Assembly: GCA_030770545.1 (NCBI GenBank)
Contig: CM061092.1
Location: 18,167,501-18,231,500 of the forward strand
Source of the DNA: Macropodus opercularis
Taxonomy: Eukaryota > Chordata > Actinopteri > Anabantiformes > Osphronemidae
Length of the DNA: 64,000 nt
Direction of reading: 5' to 3'
A program made the position numbers and the translations under genes. Positions 37,301 through 48,668 of the stretch are shown here, piece after piece (position 1 is the stretch's first letter; each line of letters opens with the position of its first letter). The notes under the pieces were generated by a model. The model was given only the letters and a program-made list of their open reading frames with translations. It was not told the origin of the DNA and did no database searches.

Positions 37301-40300
37301 ACAGCAAGCAGCAGACAAAGCTCTGGCAAGGTTGGTAGGTAACCAGCAAGTTATACGACATGCAGAGAGGTTCATTTCTATATAATATGGATGTATGCAT
37401 ATCATAGCTGCGGTTAAAGAGTAGTCCATATGGAACCTCGTGTTGTTGTTACAGCATACGAAGGTTATTTACTTTTCATTCAGTCTCTCATTTCTTATTT
37501 ATTAGTACTTTCGTGCGGGCTGGAGAAGACCATTATAACATGTTGGCAGACAAAGCTTGATGATTTTCAACATTTCCCTAATTGCGAGCTATTATGTATT
37601 CACTCCACCAGTCTGGAATAGCTTGAGTAACGCTTTAATCACATCCACACCCACGCAGCGAAAGCCTCACCACTCCCTCATCGCCTTCAACCTGGCAGAC
37701 GGATGTAATCCATAGCACCGTGTCCTGCGGGCAGCTCTGTTAGGGCAGCGACAACAAATTAACACGTGTTTGTGTTTGCACTGAACAAGAAATATGAACA
37801 GTTGCACGTTTCATCTTTGAGGACGGCAGCCTAATTCGATTAGCACAAGGAAGAGTAAGAGGAGGAAGGAGGAACGAGCAGAGGAGGCTTGATAGACAAG
37901 GGAGGAGAGCTTATAGATGAGCGAAGAGCAAGGTGATGAGTGATGGATGAGTGGCCGAACAGATGAATAAGTGGGAGAGACGTGTTTACATGGAGGGGTT
38001 TGAAATATTAGTGGTGCACAACGGACAGGACGGGCTTACAAATACTTACTTTACCAGACATGTGCAGGTTGTCAGGTTCTCCTATACGTTCACAGCACGT
38101 CCTAACAGCTGCTGTAGCCACTCAGCGCAGATTTGATCTGTTCTGTCCTAATATGCTATGTATGATTCAATTATCTCTGATGTGTTCCTTATTATCACCC
38201 AGCACACTGCCACAGTTTACGTCTTTACACAGTGTCAGCTGCACAAATTATAATGACATAGTTTGAATGATGAGCATCTGATATGTTCAATGAACGCGCA
38301 CACACACAGTCTCTCCAGGTGTGTACCAGGCCTTATCTCGTTCTAGCTCTCTCTCGCTGCTTGTGTATTTAAATGGTCATTTAACTTCTGTGGCGTTGGT
38401 TTACTTACTGGAGATAAGTCGGCTCTTTCAAATGCAAATTCATATAACACACACAGCCCTACACACACATACACATACACACAGCTGCCTGCAAAACTGA
38501 ATTAGTTTGCAGATTATTTTGTAGATGACAAGCTTCTCTGAAGTGTGTCTGCAGCACCTCAAGATGCTTTTACGTGTTAATGGGGGAAAGTAGTAATTGT
38601 CACCTGTCTGTTTGGAACAGTATACAGCACACGCGTTAATTATATAGTATAATAATAGAAGTATATATAAGTATAGTGACAATGTATTTTGAATACATCA
38701 TTTTTGGACATAATATCACAGGTACATAACTTAAGCCTGTGTCATATATTAACTCTAGACCACGACTACGTACGCTTGTATTCTCTCATGCATGGATGCA
38801 GGACGTAATAAACGTCACAAACAGACCCACTTACTGCGGACAATGACTTGGGACTAGGCCTCTTGCTGAAAGATCCCACTGGAATGTCCACGAAGGTCCA
38901 TGTTCCCAGCTGATCGTATGGTCGTCGTTGGATACGTACAAAGTCGAGTCAAATGTCACAAATAGGAGGCTACAGGATTCTACCGTATACAGCTGCCAAA
39001 AACAGAGTAATGTGCCAAGAAAAATACTTTTTATGTACAGTGCTAATAATGTTGGAATTATTAACTTTGTGGGTAGAAAATAGCAACAAATCCCTGTGTA
39101 AAGCACAAAAAAAGTAAAAAAAAATTAGTTTGCTGCAGTGTGTCAGACAAATTCTTCTTTTTAAATTACTTTGTGATGCTCTAGATCCTGTTTACATTTT
39201 GCATGGTTACATCTCTGGTTTATTCATATAACACATGCTTCCTTTTTGATGCTCTTTTGCCGACCACTGCGCACTTTTTAACTGTCGGCATGCAAACAGG
39301 GCACACCTGAAAGCGAGGGTTCGCTCTGTTTGTCCCCAGTGCTGTCTAAATAAAGGTTGAACGAGTGAATATCTCGTAGCCCTGTGTTCATTATTTTCTG
39401 TGAGAAATGCCTGGTGCCTCATCAGCATATTCCCCAGCCAGTTGCCCTCGGCAAGCCGCTGTCTTCAGGGGCTTTTGTACGGAGGGAGCAGATATAGATG
39501 GAGCGCCGCTGAGGCTCTGTAAATATTTGGAGCTAGTGTTGCACCATTTGTTTTTTAAGCAGACATCCACTGTAGGGAAGGGGAGAGAGGGAGGACTGCA
39601 CAGCGGAAGGAGCGGGTGTGTGTGAGCGCGTTGTTTATTAAATAGCACATATAATTCAGTCATTGTGCTTCTGGAGAGACCTTATAGCTGGTCAATATGT
39701 TTCATTATTGTTTTCCTGTGTGTTTACGGCAGGTGTGGAGAAAACTCATTTGTGTGCAAATATCATTTAAAAGTATTTGACAAATTGATATTAGTTTACT
39801 CCAAACTCTATAAAGTCTGTGCAAACACTTGTGGAGCGTCTGCTGTATAGCTCTTGGCGGAACTTTATGAAGTCTGGAAATAATGTCATCAGGGTTATCT
39901 GCTTGAGTTTGAACACAGCAACTTTTTTAATAAAATGCCGACATTATAAAGAAAGATGCGGGCGAGTAATAGAAGCACAGAGGGTTTGGGTTTGACTGGC
40001 TGCTGCAGTGACTTCCGTTCCTGTTGGAAGGCAAAGTGGCGAGAACGTGAACAACGTGCAAAATATGGAATCGATTCCACTAATGCGCTCAAAGGTTACT
40101 TCACTAGTGACCAATCAAATTACACATACAGAAAAAATAAATACAATGCAAAATAACTCTGAAATGACTACTGTAATGATATTACAACATGTGGAGTCTC
40201 TTACATTCTGATACAATCACCAGAACATTTCCAATTAGCATTAACACTAAAATATGACGTGTTTAGTTATGGTTCTTATCAAATGATTTTCTAATTCAAT

Positions 40301-40319
40301 TAAAATTATGATTTAATGT
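28327..40319. other. Gene-free stretch
   Basis: No exon or RNA gene is recognised. Simple-sequence objects include a (GT)n run at 28996-29017 and a strongly polypyrimidine tract at about 28700-28860. There is a T-rich GTTT array near 32400-32445 and another pyrimidine-rich block near 36560-36680. Open frames are short or composition-driven. Presumed nlgn1 intron. Confidence 0.45.
28996..29017. repeat. (TG)n microsatellite
   Basis: Pure TG repeat of about 11 units within the presumed nlgn1 intron. Confidence 0.9.
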
Positions 40320-40386
40320 ATTTCATTCATTCATTCATGTTCTGCCACTTCTTCCCGTAGGGGGTGTGGGTGTGCTGGAGCCTCCC
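40320..40386 (-). mobile_element. SINE 3' tail remnant
   Basis: The sequence TTCATTCATTCATTCATG followed by CTGCCACTTCTTCCCGTAGG and GTGCTGGAGCC is the reverse complement of the usual 3' end of the fish tRNA-derived SINE (GGCTCCAGC... AAGCGG... AATGAATGAA). Only the tail is recognisable. The SINE body beyond about 40386 is absent or too diverged to see. Confidence 0.55.
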
Positions 40387-42031
40387 TGAATTACTTCCTA
40401 CTGTATGTGAATGTGTCGCTACATAATACACCATCACTTTCTACTTTTACACCATATTTATACCTGGTCTACTGGTGCAGTATAACCATAGCTAAGGACA
40501 CTAACTTCTAACATTCCTGTAATTCTCATTACAAAGTAGTCAAACTGTGTTTACTGCATGTATTGAACTGGAATAAAACAAAAGCTGAGATGTTCGTCCA
40601 CAGTGACTAAATTAAGAAACAATATTTCATGAAATCTTTTTACAGCACATGTTCTGTTTTTGCTATTTACCTTTTTGCTCTCACTCATCATCTAATGCTT
40701 TCGTTCGTTCTTATTCTTTCCTCCTTTCAACATCAAGACTCTAAAAGACACATTGAAAAACAGAAGGAAGAGAGAGAGGATTACGGTTTACAGACCGTGA
40801 CTGTAAAGAATAGAAGTGTCCCAACTTTCCATTCGTCTAGGCATCTTCTCTCTGCTTCGACAGAGATAGTGGGGATAAAAGCTGGATTCCTGGATCAGGA
40901 TACACCTGAATATTGTCATCTCAGGGAGCTTAGAGGCCGAGCAGCCATAGCAGTGATCACAGACTGTGACTTTTAGCCAAACCTTAGACATACACGCCTG
41001 TGATCTATGCGACACAGGGGAGGAAAATGGAGTGTGTCTGGCCTCATAGGAGCTGAAAGGCTGATAAAACTCAACATTTTCAGCCTTTTTGTTCTCTCTC
41101 TAAAAGCCACACAGCACTGAAGCAACATGTTTGGAGATTTCATTCACTGCCTGAAGTGTGAGCATGTGAGAGATGAGTTATTGTAATAGCTTATATGTTA
41201 TTGCCTCTCAGCTGAAGTTCCTACACCCCAAAGAATTATTTTATGATCGTTTTTCCAGTAAAGTAATAAAAACTCTCCAAGAAATGAGGAATCGTGTCTG
41301 ATCACAAATGGAGAAATGTAACGTCAGCAACTAGAAAACGAAACTGTTCTGTGATTCTTTAATCACAATACCAGTCAAGTCAGAGGAGTCACAATAATTT
41401 TGTGTCAATAAACCAGGAGGAGGTGATGTGATGATTTAAGACCTTTAATCTTCATTTGAGTCATTGAGTCTTCAAAGGTTAGAGTTTCAACTAATACAGC
41501 AGATGACGCAGTGCTTTAGTTTACACTTACATGCCTCAGTAACTTCTAGCTCACAGGCTGGTAGAACTCATTTCCTAACGCTTGCAAGCTGCTGAAAAGA
41601 TGACCTTTTCTTCTTCATCCCCAACAGAAAAAATGATAACGTTTAATAACAACGTATTCAACAAACTCTATTGCAAGGTCGTATTTTTTAATAGAATAGT
41701 TGTTGTTATTTTGCTGGCATTAATGTGTTAATGACTCACCATTCACATTCTTTCTATACACGTTCACGTTCCATCCATCCGTCCATGATCAGAACCGCTC
41801 ATGCTCATAAGGGTCATGTGGCAGGACGCAGGGCATCGGTTGTATACAAGGTATTAAAAGTATTCCTATACTGTACCATAATAAAGACGTCCCTGGATGA
41901 GCAGTAGCCATGAACTGCAAGTCAGTGCAAATGAGCTGAACTTTTGTTTTGGAAATTCAAACCTGCTGATATAGCTCAGTCCTCAGTCCCTCCGCTCGTT
42001 TGCTTATGTCGACCAACTGCTCTTGAAAGGC

Positions 42032-42100
42032 GGTGTGCGTGTGCGTGTGTGTGTGCATGTGTGTGTGTGTGTGCGTGTGTGTGTGCGTGTGTGTTCGTGT
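42032..42100. repeat. Imperfect (GT)n/(GC)n microsatellite
   Basis: About 70 bases of alternating GT with GC and AT interruptions. It is a potential Z-DNA-forming tract; otherwise a simple repeat. Confidence 0.9.
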
Positions 42101-43303
42101 AGGGAGGGAGCGCCATGCCCCGCCACTGTTGCTGTACTAATCATTCTTCCTGCCTCGCTCTTTGTGATTGCCAGCCCATCCCTGCACATGCAGCTAAATT
42201 GAATCAATTAAAATCTTTCTTGTTGATGGCTGCTGTTGCCTCCACCAGATTAGACTTTGATCAAGAAACACACAAATAAATAAACAAGCCAGTGGGAAGG
42301 AATAGGAAAAGAATGAACTCAATTAAACAGTCAGAGAGGCCATGTCAGTCTGCAGGCCTGTCAGTGAGGGAACACAGCTGCTGTACTGTGTTTGTTCATG
42401 AGGCAGTACATACTATATGCAGATGCACATGTTTGTGAGCCTTCATCGGTGCAAATGTGTGAAGTGCATGAGGATGGTTGTGCGTGTGTACAACACCAGG
42501 ACAAAACATGGTACGATGGATAAAAAGAATTTGATTCATTTGAATTTTAGGAACAACTTGAGCAACTTCTGTTATTGTCCTGGTGCATTGAGCAGAAATT
42601 AAATTGCACATTGTGACCGTCCTTTGATCATGCTGAATAGTGTTATAACAGCGGTTACCATGGAGACATGTCCTAAATGTATAGTGATGATCAGCGCTGA
42701 TTTAGTGATGGCAGCATTCCTTTCCGCAGCCTATTCCAGGAGCATGTATCTCCTCAGCGTTGGTGCTGGCGTCCCTGTACCCTAGGCCTGAATGCATCCC
42801 AGTGCAAATGAATTGGGCTGGTGACTGTAGCCAACGTGTGTATACGAACAGAGATGGAAATATGTGAGGGTGGGTTATGAAAGGACATATCATGGGTGGG
42901 GTTGTCGGGGGTGGCTCACAGCTGAAAGCATAGTAAAGCTCCATTACCTGCTGCAGGCAGGTAATCGTTGGGCATGAAATTGTTCTAAAAGACCAGAGTT
43001 CTCCTGTGGGCACACTTGAGGTGCCTTATCTCATCAGTACTTTCATACCTCACTAGCACTGGATCTTTACACAGCAGCATTGACTGTGAGTGCCACGGGT
43101 TTAATTGAAGAGGGGGAAAAACAGATGGGTCATTGTAGGAGCTGGTGCTGGAGTCAAACTGATGCTGGGATGAAGAGGAAGAGGCTGTGATGGGACAGGA
43201 TGAACAAACACGATACCACAATGGAGAAGCTTTGTTCATAATATCATTATCATCAGAGCCTATAACTGTATTACATGTTATTTGTTTGCAGTTATAACGA
43301 TTT

Positions 43304-43323
43304 AATATATATATATATATATA
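43304..43323. repeat. (TA)n microsatellite
   Basis: Alternating TA run of about ten units in the intron upstream of the first visible nlgn1 exon. Confidence 0.85.
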
Positions 43324-44320
43324 ATAATGAATAAAACATTACATTAGCTTTCTAAAAAGATACAGAAACTCTCCCAAAAGCCTGTTATCAGGTAAAAATT
43401 TTTTTTTCTTATCGGTAGCTTAATGGGGCCTTTAACAGCATTTAACGTTGCGTTATTAAAGGCAGAATTTTGGAATTTCATTTATATAAAGTCTCTACAG
43501 AATTAAATGATTAATATTAGCTTTTAGACCATTACACCCCAGTGAAGTGACTCGCGAGTCATATGCTGAGACATCATTCCTGCCTCCATCATAACAATCA
43601 CGCTTTAGTTTGTACAGTGCGCTTCACAGATTGTGCAGCTGATAAAATACCTCATGAAGCATTATGTCCTATAGGCCTGGGTTGTAATTATGCTGTACAT
43701 GGCTTAATAATTCATTTAAATGTGTGATAACGAGATGCAGACTTAGGAAAATGAAGGTTGGTCTATTGTTTGTCTGAACATGTTTCTTTTTGGCTGCTAC
43801 AGTAGATTGTTTGTAAGTTCATTCAACAGTATTAACACATAAAAAACTACTATGGGTACTACTACTAAATATCTGCTTTCTTTGAGAAAACACGTACATG
43901 CCAGTCTGTGCCATCCTGCTTTAGGGGCCGTATATATGACTAGTTTTCCGTTTAACATATCATCACTTAGCTCTATGGTGGAAAACCTTTGTTCGTTTTT
44001 ATGGAAAATTATTATACAGTCAAGAAAAAAATGTTTTTATTATCTACTGGCAGTTATGGCTGAATAGCCCAAAATAAGATTTTTGTGTGTTGTGATCAAG
44101 ATTCCTTTCAGAATTCAGGTTTAGCATAGCAGGTTTGCATATAACTCCTGATGTCCTGTGCTGTGCGACTGTGTGCGACTGTACGCGTCTGTGTGTGAGT
44201 CCAGCCATGTTGGGCTTTCCTAGTTTAATACAAGCTGATGAGGTGATGACGAACGAAGAATCAACGACTTTTTCTCCAGTCATGGGTACACATGGCCTCT
44301 GTGCCTGTTTCTCTGTGCAG

Positions 44321-44533
44321 GGTTCCTGAGCACAGGTGACCAGGCAGCCAAGGGCAACTATGGTTTGTTGGACCAGATCCAGGCTCTGCGTTGGACCAGT
44401 GAGAACATTGGAGCCTTTGGCGGTGACCCATTACGTATCACAGTGTTTGGCTCAGGTGCTGGAGCTTCCTGTGTCAACCTGCTAACACTGTCACACTACT
44501 CTGAGGGCAACCGCTGGAGCAACTCCACCAAAG
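44321..44533 (+). CDS. Neuroligin-1, exon with nucleophile elbow and splice-site-B insert
   Basis: 213 nt, opening in phase 1 after CTGTGCAG and closing in phase 1 before GTAAAA. It encodes FLSTGDQAAKGNYGLLDQIQ and on to the esterase nucleophile elbow, here FGSGAGAS. A Gly sits where active cholinesterases have the catalytic Ser, so the fold is an adhesion domain and not an enzyme, as in all neuroligins. The last residues, NRWSNSTK, are the neuroligin-1 splice-site-B insert with an N-glycosylation sequon (NST), the glycan reported to tune neurexin binding. The insert separates NLGN1 from NLGN2, 3 and 4. The exon frame stays open into the following intron to 44757, so intron retention would add unrelated residues. 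The gene's N-terminus (signal peptide, first domain half) is outside the window. Confidence 0.96.
44506..44533 (+). promoter_or_regulatory. Potential alternative 5' splice site flanking insert B
   Basis: Insert B occupies 44507-44533 (27 nt) and is continuous with the upstream coding sequence rather than being a separate exon. Excluding it while keeping frame (SEG joined to LFQ) would need splicing after 44506, where the intron would begin GCAACC. That is a GC donor with poor downstream consensus. The normal donor follows at 44534 (GTAAAA). Confidence 0.5.
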
Positions 44534-44863
44534 GTAAAAAACAGAGAAACGCACACAGAATCACAGGCAGTTCCACCGTGTCGGCCGGAGGCAGTGGCTC
44601 ATCAGATACAGTAGCTGGAACGGTTTTCACTTCGACTACCTGGTCAAGCGTTTGTCATATCAGCTGCCTTCTAATGTGCTTGTACAGGTGGATACGGAGA
44701 TCACAGCCATTGTACAATTACATATTTAGGCAACAAACTGAGTTCTTGAGGAAATGAAATGCTACCGTAGTAGCCAGGAAACCAGACAAATGTTGCAGAG
44801 GATACATTTATTAGAAGGGTTTTCTATTCTTTGATTCTTCTTTTGTGCCATTTTGGCCTCCAG
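44534..44863 (+). other. nlgn1 intron, 330 nt
   Basis: GT-AG intron (GTAAAA ... GGCCTCCAG) in phase 1. I see nothing else in it; the frame running in from the upstream exon ends at 44757. Confidence 0.9.
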
Positions 44864-45130
44864 GTCTTTTCCAGAGGGCCATTGCCCAGAGCGGCACAGC
44901 CCTGTCCAGCTGGGCCGTCAGTTTCCAGCCAGCTAAGTATGCTCGGATGCTGGCCAGAAAGGTGGGCTGCAACCTGCAGGACACTGTGGAGCTCGTGTTG
45001 TGTCTGCAGAGGAAACATTACAAGGAGCTTGTGGATCAAGACATCCAGCCTGCCCGCTACCACATTGCCTTTGGTCCCGTTATTGACGGAGACGTTATAC
45101 CCGATGACCCTCAGATACTCATGGAGCAAG
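44864..45130 (+). CDS. Neuroligin-1, esterase-like domain exon
   Basis: 267 nt, phase 1 to phase 1, bounded by CCTCCAG and GTTTGT. It encodes GLFQRAIAQSGTALSSWAVS through to DGDVIPDDPQILMEQ. The pair of Cys eleven residues apart (GCN ... VLCLQ) matches the C342-C353 disulfide of rat neuroligin-1. The closing Gln begins the neurexin-contact loop QGEFLNYD, which is completed in the next exon. Near-identity to mammalian NLGN1 in this stretch (SSWAVSFQPAKYARMLA) supports the paralogue call over NLGN2, 3 and 4. This exon plus the next two sums to exactly 790 nt. Confidence 0.96.
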
Positions 45131-45216
45131 GTTTGTTTAAGAGGCAGCAATATAAAGCAACAGCGATGTTAGTTTATGTTTTCACTTTCACAATCATGTG
45201 AACTATTTCTTTCCAG
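45131..45216 (+). other. nlgn1 intron, 86 nt
   Basis: Very short GT-AG intron (GTTTGT ... TTTCTTTCCAG) in phase 1. It splits the QGEFLNYD loop just after its Gln. Confidence 0.9.
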
Positions 45217-45578
45217 GCGAATTCCTCAACTATGATATAATGCTGGGGGTGAACCAGGGCGAGGGCCTAAAGTTCGTGGAGCTCATCGTGGACAATGAAA
45301 ATGGCGTCCAAGCCAATGACTTTGACTACGCCGTGTCCAGCTTCGTGGATGACCTCTACGGCTACCCGGAGGGGAAAGACATCCTCAGAGAGACCATCAA
45401 GTTCATGTACACTGACTGGGCGGACCGGCACAACCCAGAGACGCGCCGGAAGACGCTGTTGGCCCTTTTCACCGATCACCAGTGGGTAGCGCCAGCTGTC
45501 GCCACGGCCGACCTCCACTCCAGCTTTGGCTCGCCAACGTATTTTTATGCCTTCTACCACCACTGTCAGACAGAACAG
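45217..45578 (+). CDS. Neuroligin-1, neurexin-binding and dimer-region exon
   Basis: 362 nt, from phase 1 to phase 0, bounded by TTTCCAG and GTGGGT. It opens with GEFLNYDIMLGVNQGEGLKF. The residues equivalent to rat NLGN1 E397, L399, N400 and D402, which contact neurexin, are all present. It continues through SFVDDLYGYPEGKDILRETI, YTDWADRHNPETRRK and ALFTDHQWVAPAVATADLHS to YFYAFYHHCQTEQ. The Cys in HHC pairs, by family rule, with the Cys in the next exon's FPCNF, 34 residues on. The section ELIVDNENGVQANDFDYAVS is the most diverged part compared with mammals. No frameshift or stop is seen. Confidence 0.96.
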
Positions 45579-46227
45579 GTGGGTCTGTGGCAGCGATCCA
45601 CATGCTTGACTGCTGTGGGTTCTCCATTCCTCATGTATAAAGACAGACTCCTAGTTCTTTTCGGTTATCTATTAGCATTTTCTTTTGAATTTAGCAGCAC
45701 TGAAGTTAAAAGAACGTCCACACTTTTCAGATATACTGACTGTAAGTTCTGAGATTGATTGACTAAATATGTACAGAATAATACGTTTAAATAATTAAGT
45801 TTTAGTATCTTTAGTATCACAGTAGTATGCAGATTTTCTTCATCATTACTTATAAGGTCCTGAGATAAAGACACACGAGTGGTGATTAAGTCCCCACATT
45901 TTGTTTTGGACATTTTTGTATTGAACCTGCTAAACCTAGTGAATTCAGTTCAGAGTTTCAGTTTGAAATTTAGTTCAAAGACAATCTCTTCTTTCAGAGC
46001 ATTTATTTCTCTCTCTGTACTGAATAATGGGCCAGATAGGGTGAGCAAAAGAATATTAAAAACAGATCTAATTTCCTCTTCTCTAAAACGAATATATTTT
46101 TCCAGATAGATTGATCTGCCTGTTTGTGAGTATCAGCTCCGCTGCAGTTGTGTCAGCTGAGAAACCAATGCCTTTTAGCTTAAATGGAATAACAGTGACC
46201 TGATTGGGTTCATCTGCTGCTCTTTAG
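45579..46227 (+). other. nlgn1 intron, 649 nt
   Basis: GT-AG intron (GTGGGT ... CTGCTCTTTAG) in phase 0, lying between TEQ and VPPWADAAHG. I recall no intron here in mammals. Nothing else is recognised inside. Confidence 0.9.
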
Positions 46228-46388
46228 GTACCACCGTGGGCAGACGCAGCTCATGGAGATGAGATCCCATATGTGTTTGGGTTACCGATGATTGGACCAA
46301 CTGAGCTGTTTCCCTGCAATTTTTCCAAGAATGATGTCATGCTCAGCGCTGTTGTGATGACCTACTGGACTAACTTTGCCAAGACAGG
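46228..46388 (+). CDS. Neuroligin-1, C-terminal esterase-like exon
   Basis: 161 nt, from phase 0 to phase 2, bounded by CTCTTTAG and GTACGA. It encodes VPPWADAAHGDEIPYVFGLP, then PTELFPCNFSKNDVMLSAVV and MTYWTNFAKTG. AAHGDE carries the His that corresponds to the catalytic-triad His of cholinesterases, kept although the nucleophile is gone. NFS is a sequon next to the disulfide Cys. MTYWTNFAKTG is nearly invariant in the family. The last GG joins the G at 48064 to make Gly. Confidence 0.95.
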
Positions 46389-48063
46389 GTACGATGACTT
46401 CATATACTGTACATGTGGCTGCTAAGGCCTTCCACACTGTCCCCACGGACAGGAGAAGCTGCCTTCTCGTGTTTCTGTAACCATCTCACTGGTTTTAGTT
46501 TGGGGTAGCTTCTTGTCTTTTTGTCATTTCCCAGCAGAAGGGAAATGTTTATTTTTCCATGAAAGCCATGAGACACTGATGAATTTCACACCTACAGTAT
46601 GTAGAAGGAAATTTATGAAAATGTTTAGTAAATGTCTACATGGTTAAAACCAAATTTTTTAATAAATGTGGATTTTCATAGATTTTATATGCTAATATAA
46701 TAAAATAAAGCATAATGAAGTAGTAAAATAGCTTAGTTTATCATGCCAACCTATTTAATGTACTCAGCATTTGTAGTAGTTCAGCATTTGTTCATAAAAC
46801 ACTTCATCAATTGCCACTGCAAGATCAAAAAATAACTGACAATCTTATCATAACTGTGTTTTGCAATATGCACCAATGAGTTGAACCATTGTGTTTTATG
46901 GTCTCTGCTCTGTAGAAGGTATTCCATGCAGATATGTCTCAGACTTTTTGAAATACATTCATAATTAATGGTCATAGCCTGAAGAGTGACATTCTCAATT
47001 GCCTCAAAATTAAAATCCCTCCTCCCACTTTTGTCTCGTGTTGCCTTTCAGCATATAGTCACGGCAGTAATTGTTTTTCAAGAGTGTAATGGAGGGACAT
47101 TGGCTTTTTCTTTCTGCTGCCCAACAGCCCTGAGGGGAACAGAAAGGCACTAATGATCTACATATATAACCCCAAATTGACATGGAATGCCGGGTACCTG
47201 GGAGATTTATGTCACCAATTTGAATGGTTAAGTGTGTTCCTGATGAGGTCTGGCTGGCTCCATATGCTGCTGTCGGACAATGGGGCGCTCACTGGGTCTA
47301 AATGGGTCTCCATAGCTCCCATGGTTGGCTCTGAGTCTAAGTGCTTCCACTTAACATAGTATCCCTTTCTGATTCTGACTGGTTATCTGTGATCTTCTCT
47401 GCAGTTAAAAACAATGAATGGGGTCTGTTCATATACAGTAGTATGGGTTTACTGTAGACTGACTATACCTGCTCTTGAATCTTCCTTCATGTATAAAAAA
47501 ATGAAATGTATAATCTCCTCCCTATGAAACAACCATAATATAAGAGTATTAATTAATTGATTGATTGGTTGGTTTGAATTAAATCTTATATGAGGAAAAA
47601 CATGGGAGGTTATCTTAGGACACTAAGTCTGAATTTTTAGAAACCTAATCATGTGTGAGAAATAATAGTCCTTTTGACCTTTTTTGATTTTATCAGGTGT
47701 GATATTCAGACACTGCTGATTAAAATTTGATGAAACCTGGGGGCTGCATCTCACCACCACATTCTAGTATTTTCATAATTACACTGATTAGCCTGAGGTA
47801 GATGCTACACTTAGGTCAAAATTAAAATTTTAATAACCAGACACTCATGTCTCAAAAGGTCCATCCTACTACTACTACTACTGTGTCCTGTTCCCTTAAA
47901 CTACTCAACCACAGAGTGACATAACTGCTACTGATTGGCCAGTGTATGTCCACACTGAACACAGGAGGCTTCACAGTATTATAATGCACTGCTTCAGAAG
48001 GGCTTCCATGCTGAAATAAAGCGTCAGCAGGTATCAACGCATTCCCTTGTCTCTTCTCTTCAG
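46389..48063 (+). other. nlgn1 intron, 1675 nt
   Basis: GT-AG intron (GTACGA ... TCTCTTCAG) in phase 2, the longest of the visible internal introns. No exon or repeat is recognised. An open frame at 47153-47359 has no similarity that I can see. Confidence 0.9.
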
Positions 48064-48220
48064 GGACCCCAACCAGCCTGTCCCACAGGACACCAAGTTC
48101 ATTCACACCAAGCCCAATCGCTTTGAAGAAGTGGCATGGACCCGCTACAACCAAAAAGACCAGCTCTATCTGCACATTGGCCTAAAACCACGGGTCAAAG
48201 AGCACTACCGCGCTAACAAG
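48064..48220 (+). CDS. Neuroligin-1, end of esterase-like domain
   Basis: 157 nt, from phase 2 to phase 0, bounded by TCTTCAG and GTACAG. It encodes DPNQPVPQDTKFIHTKPNRF and continues EEVAWTRYNQKDQLYLHIGL to KPRVKEHYRANK. AWTRYNQKDQ is the NLGN1 form; NLGN2 and NLGN3 differ in this segment. In mammals, as I recall, this sequence is the start of the large terminal exon and not an exon of its own. Confidence 0.95.
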
Positions 48221-48383
48221 GTACAGGCAAACATTACTGAATGAATTTCCTGATGCTGTAGAACACACAGCGTTAGGACCATGCAGCTGCTCATTAGCAC
48301 CCAGAAAGAAAAGACTGATCCTTGCTTTTCCATTAGAGTTTTGTTTATTATTATTGCTTTATTGCACATCTCTATCTACTCAG

Positions 48384-48461
48384 GTCAACTTGTGGTTGGA
48401 GTTGGTTCCTCATCTGCACAGCCTCAATGAGGTCACCCAGCTCATCCCCACCACCACCAAG
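48384..48461 (+). CDS. Neuroligin-1, four-helix-bundle/stalk exon
   Basis: 78 nt (26 codons), phase 0 on both sides, bounded by TCTACTCAG and GTTAGT. It encodes VNLWLELVPHLHSLNEVTQL followed by IPTTTK. This is the last helix of the ectodomain, part of the four-helix bundle that forms the neuroligin dimer, and the beginning of the Thr-rich stalk. Both ends are in phase 0, so skipping it would keep frame but remove a dimerisation helix. Confidence 0.92.
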
Positions 48462-48668
48462 GTTAGTAATAAATCATATTCATCATATTTCACCCTCCTA
48501 AAAATTAACTACCTGAGGCTCGGAGCCTGGCTTTTTGACTAAATACCTGCAGTCCTCAGGGTGCAGCTTTTCCCCTTATAAGTCATAATAAAAGATGTAG
48601 GTGTAGGAGCCCAGGGTTGATTGAACTTTATCAAATAAATCAAGTACTGATTTTTTTTCTACCTTTAG

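Larger units (their letters stand above)
40387..44320. other. Intron immediately upstream of the first visible nlgn1 exon
   Basis: No exon is recognised. It contains an imperfect (GT)n tract at 42032-42100 and a (TA)n run at 43304-43323. It ends in a good acceptor, a pyrimidine-rich stretch then CTCTGTGCAG at 44311-44320. The upstream neuroligin exon that should carry the conserved VNYRLG region was looked for and not seen in the window. Confidence 0.6.

Noticed and set aside
44831..45172. Second frame over the nlgn1 exon (113 codons)
   Set aside because: Shadow of the true neuroligin frame in the same exon.
45267..45563. 98-codon - strand frame opposite an nlgn1 exon
   Set aside because: Antisense shadow of coding sequence with neuroligin codon bias.
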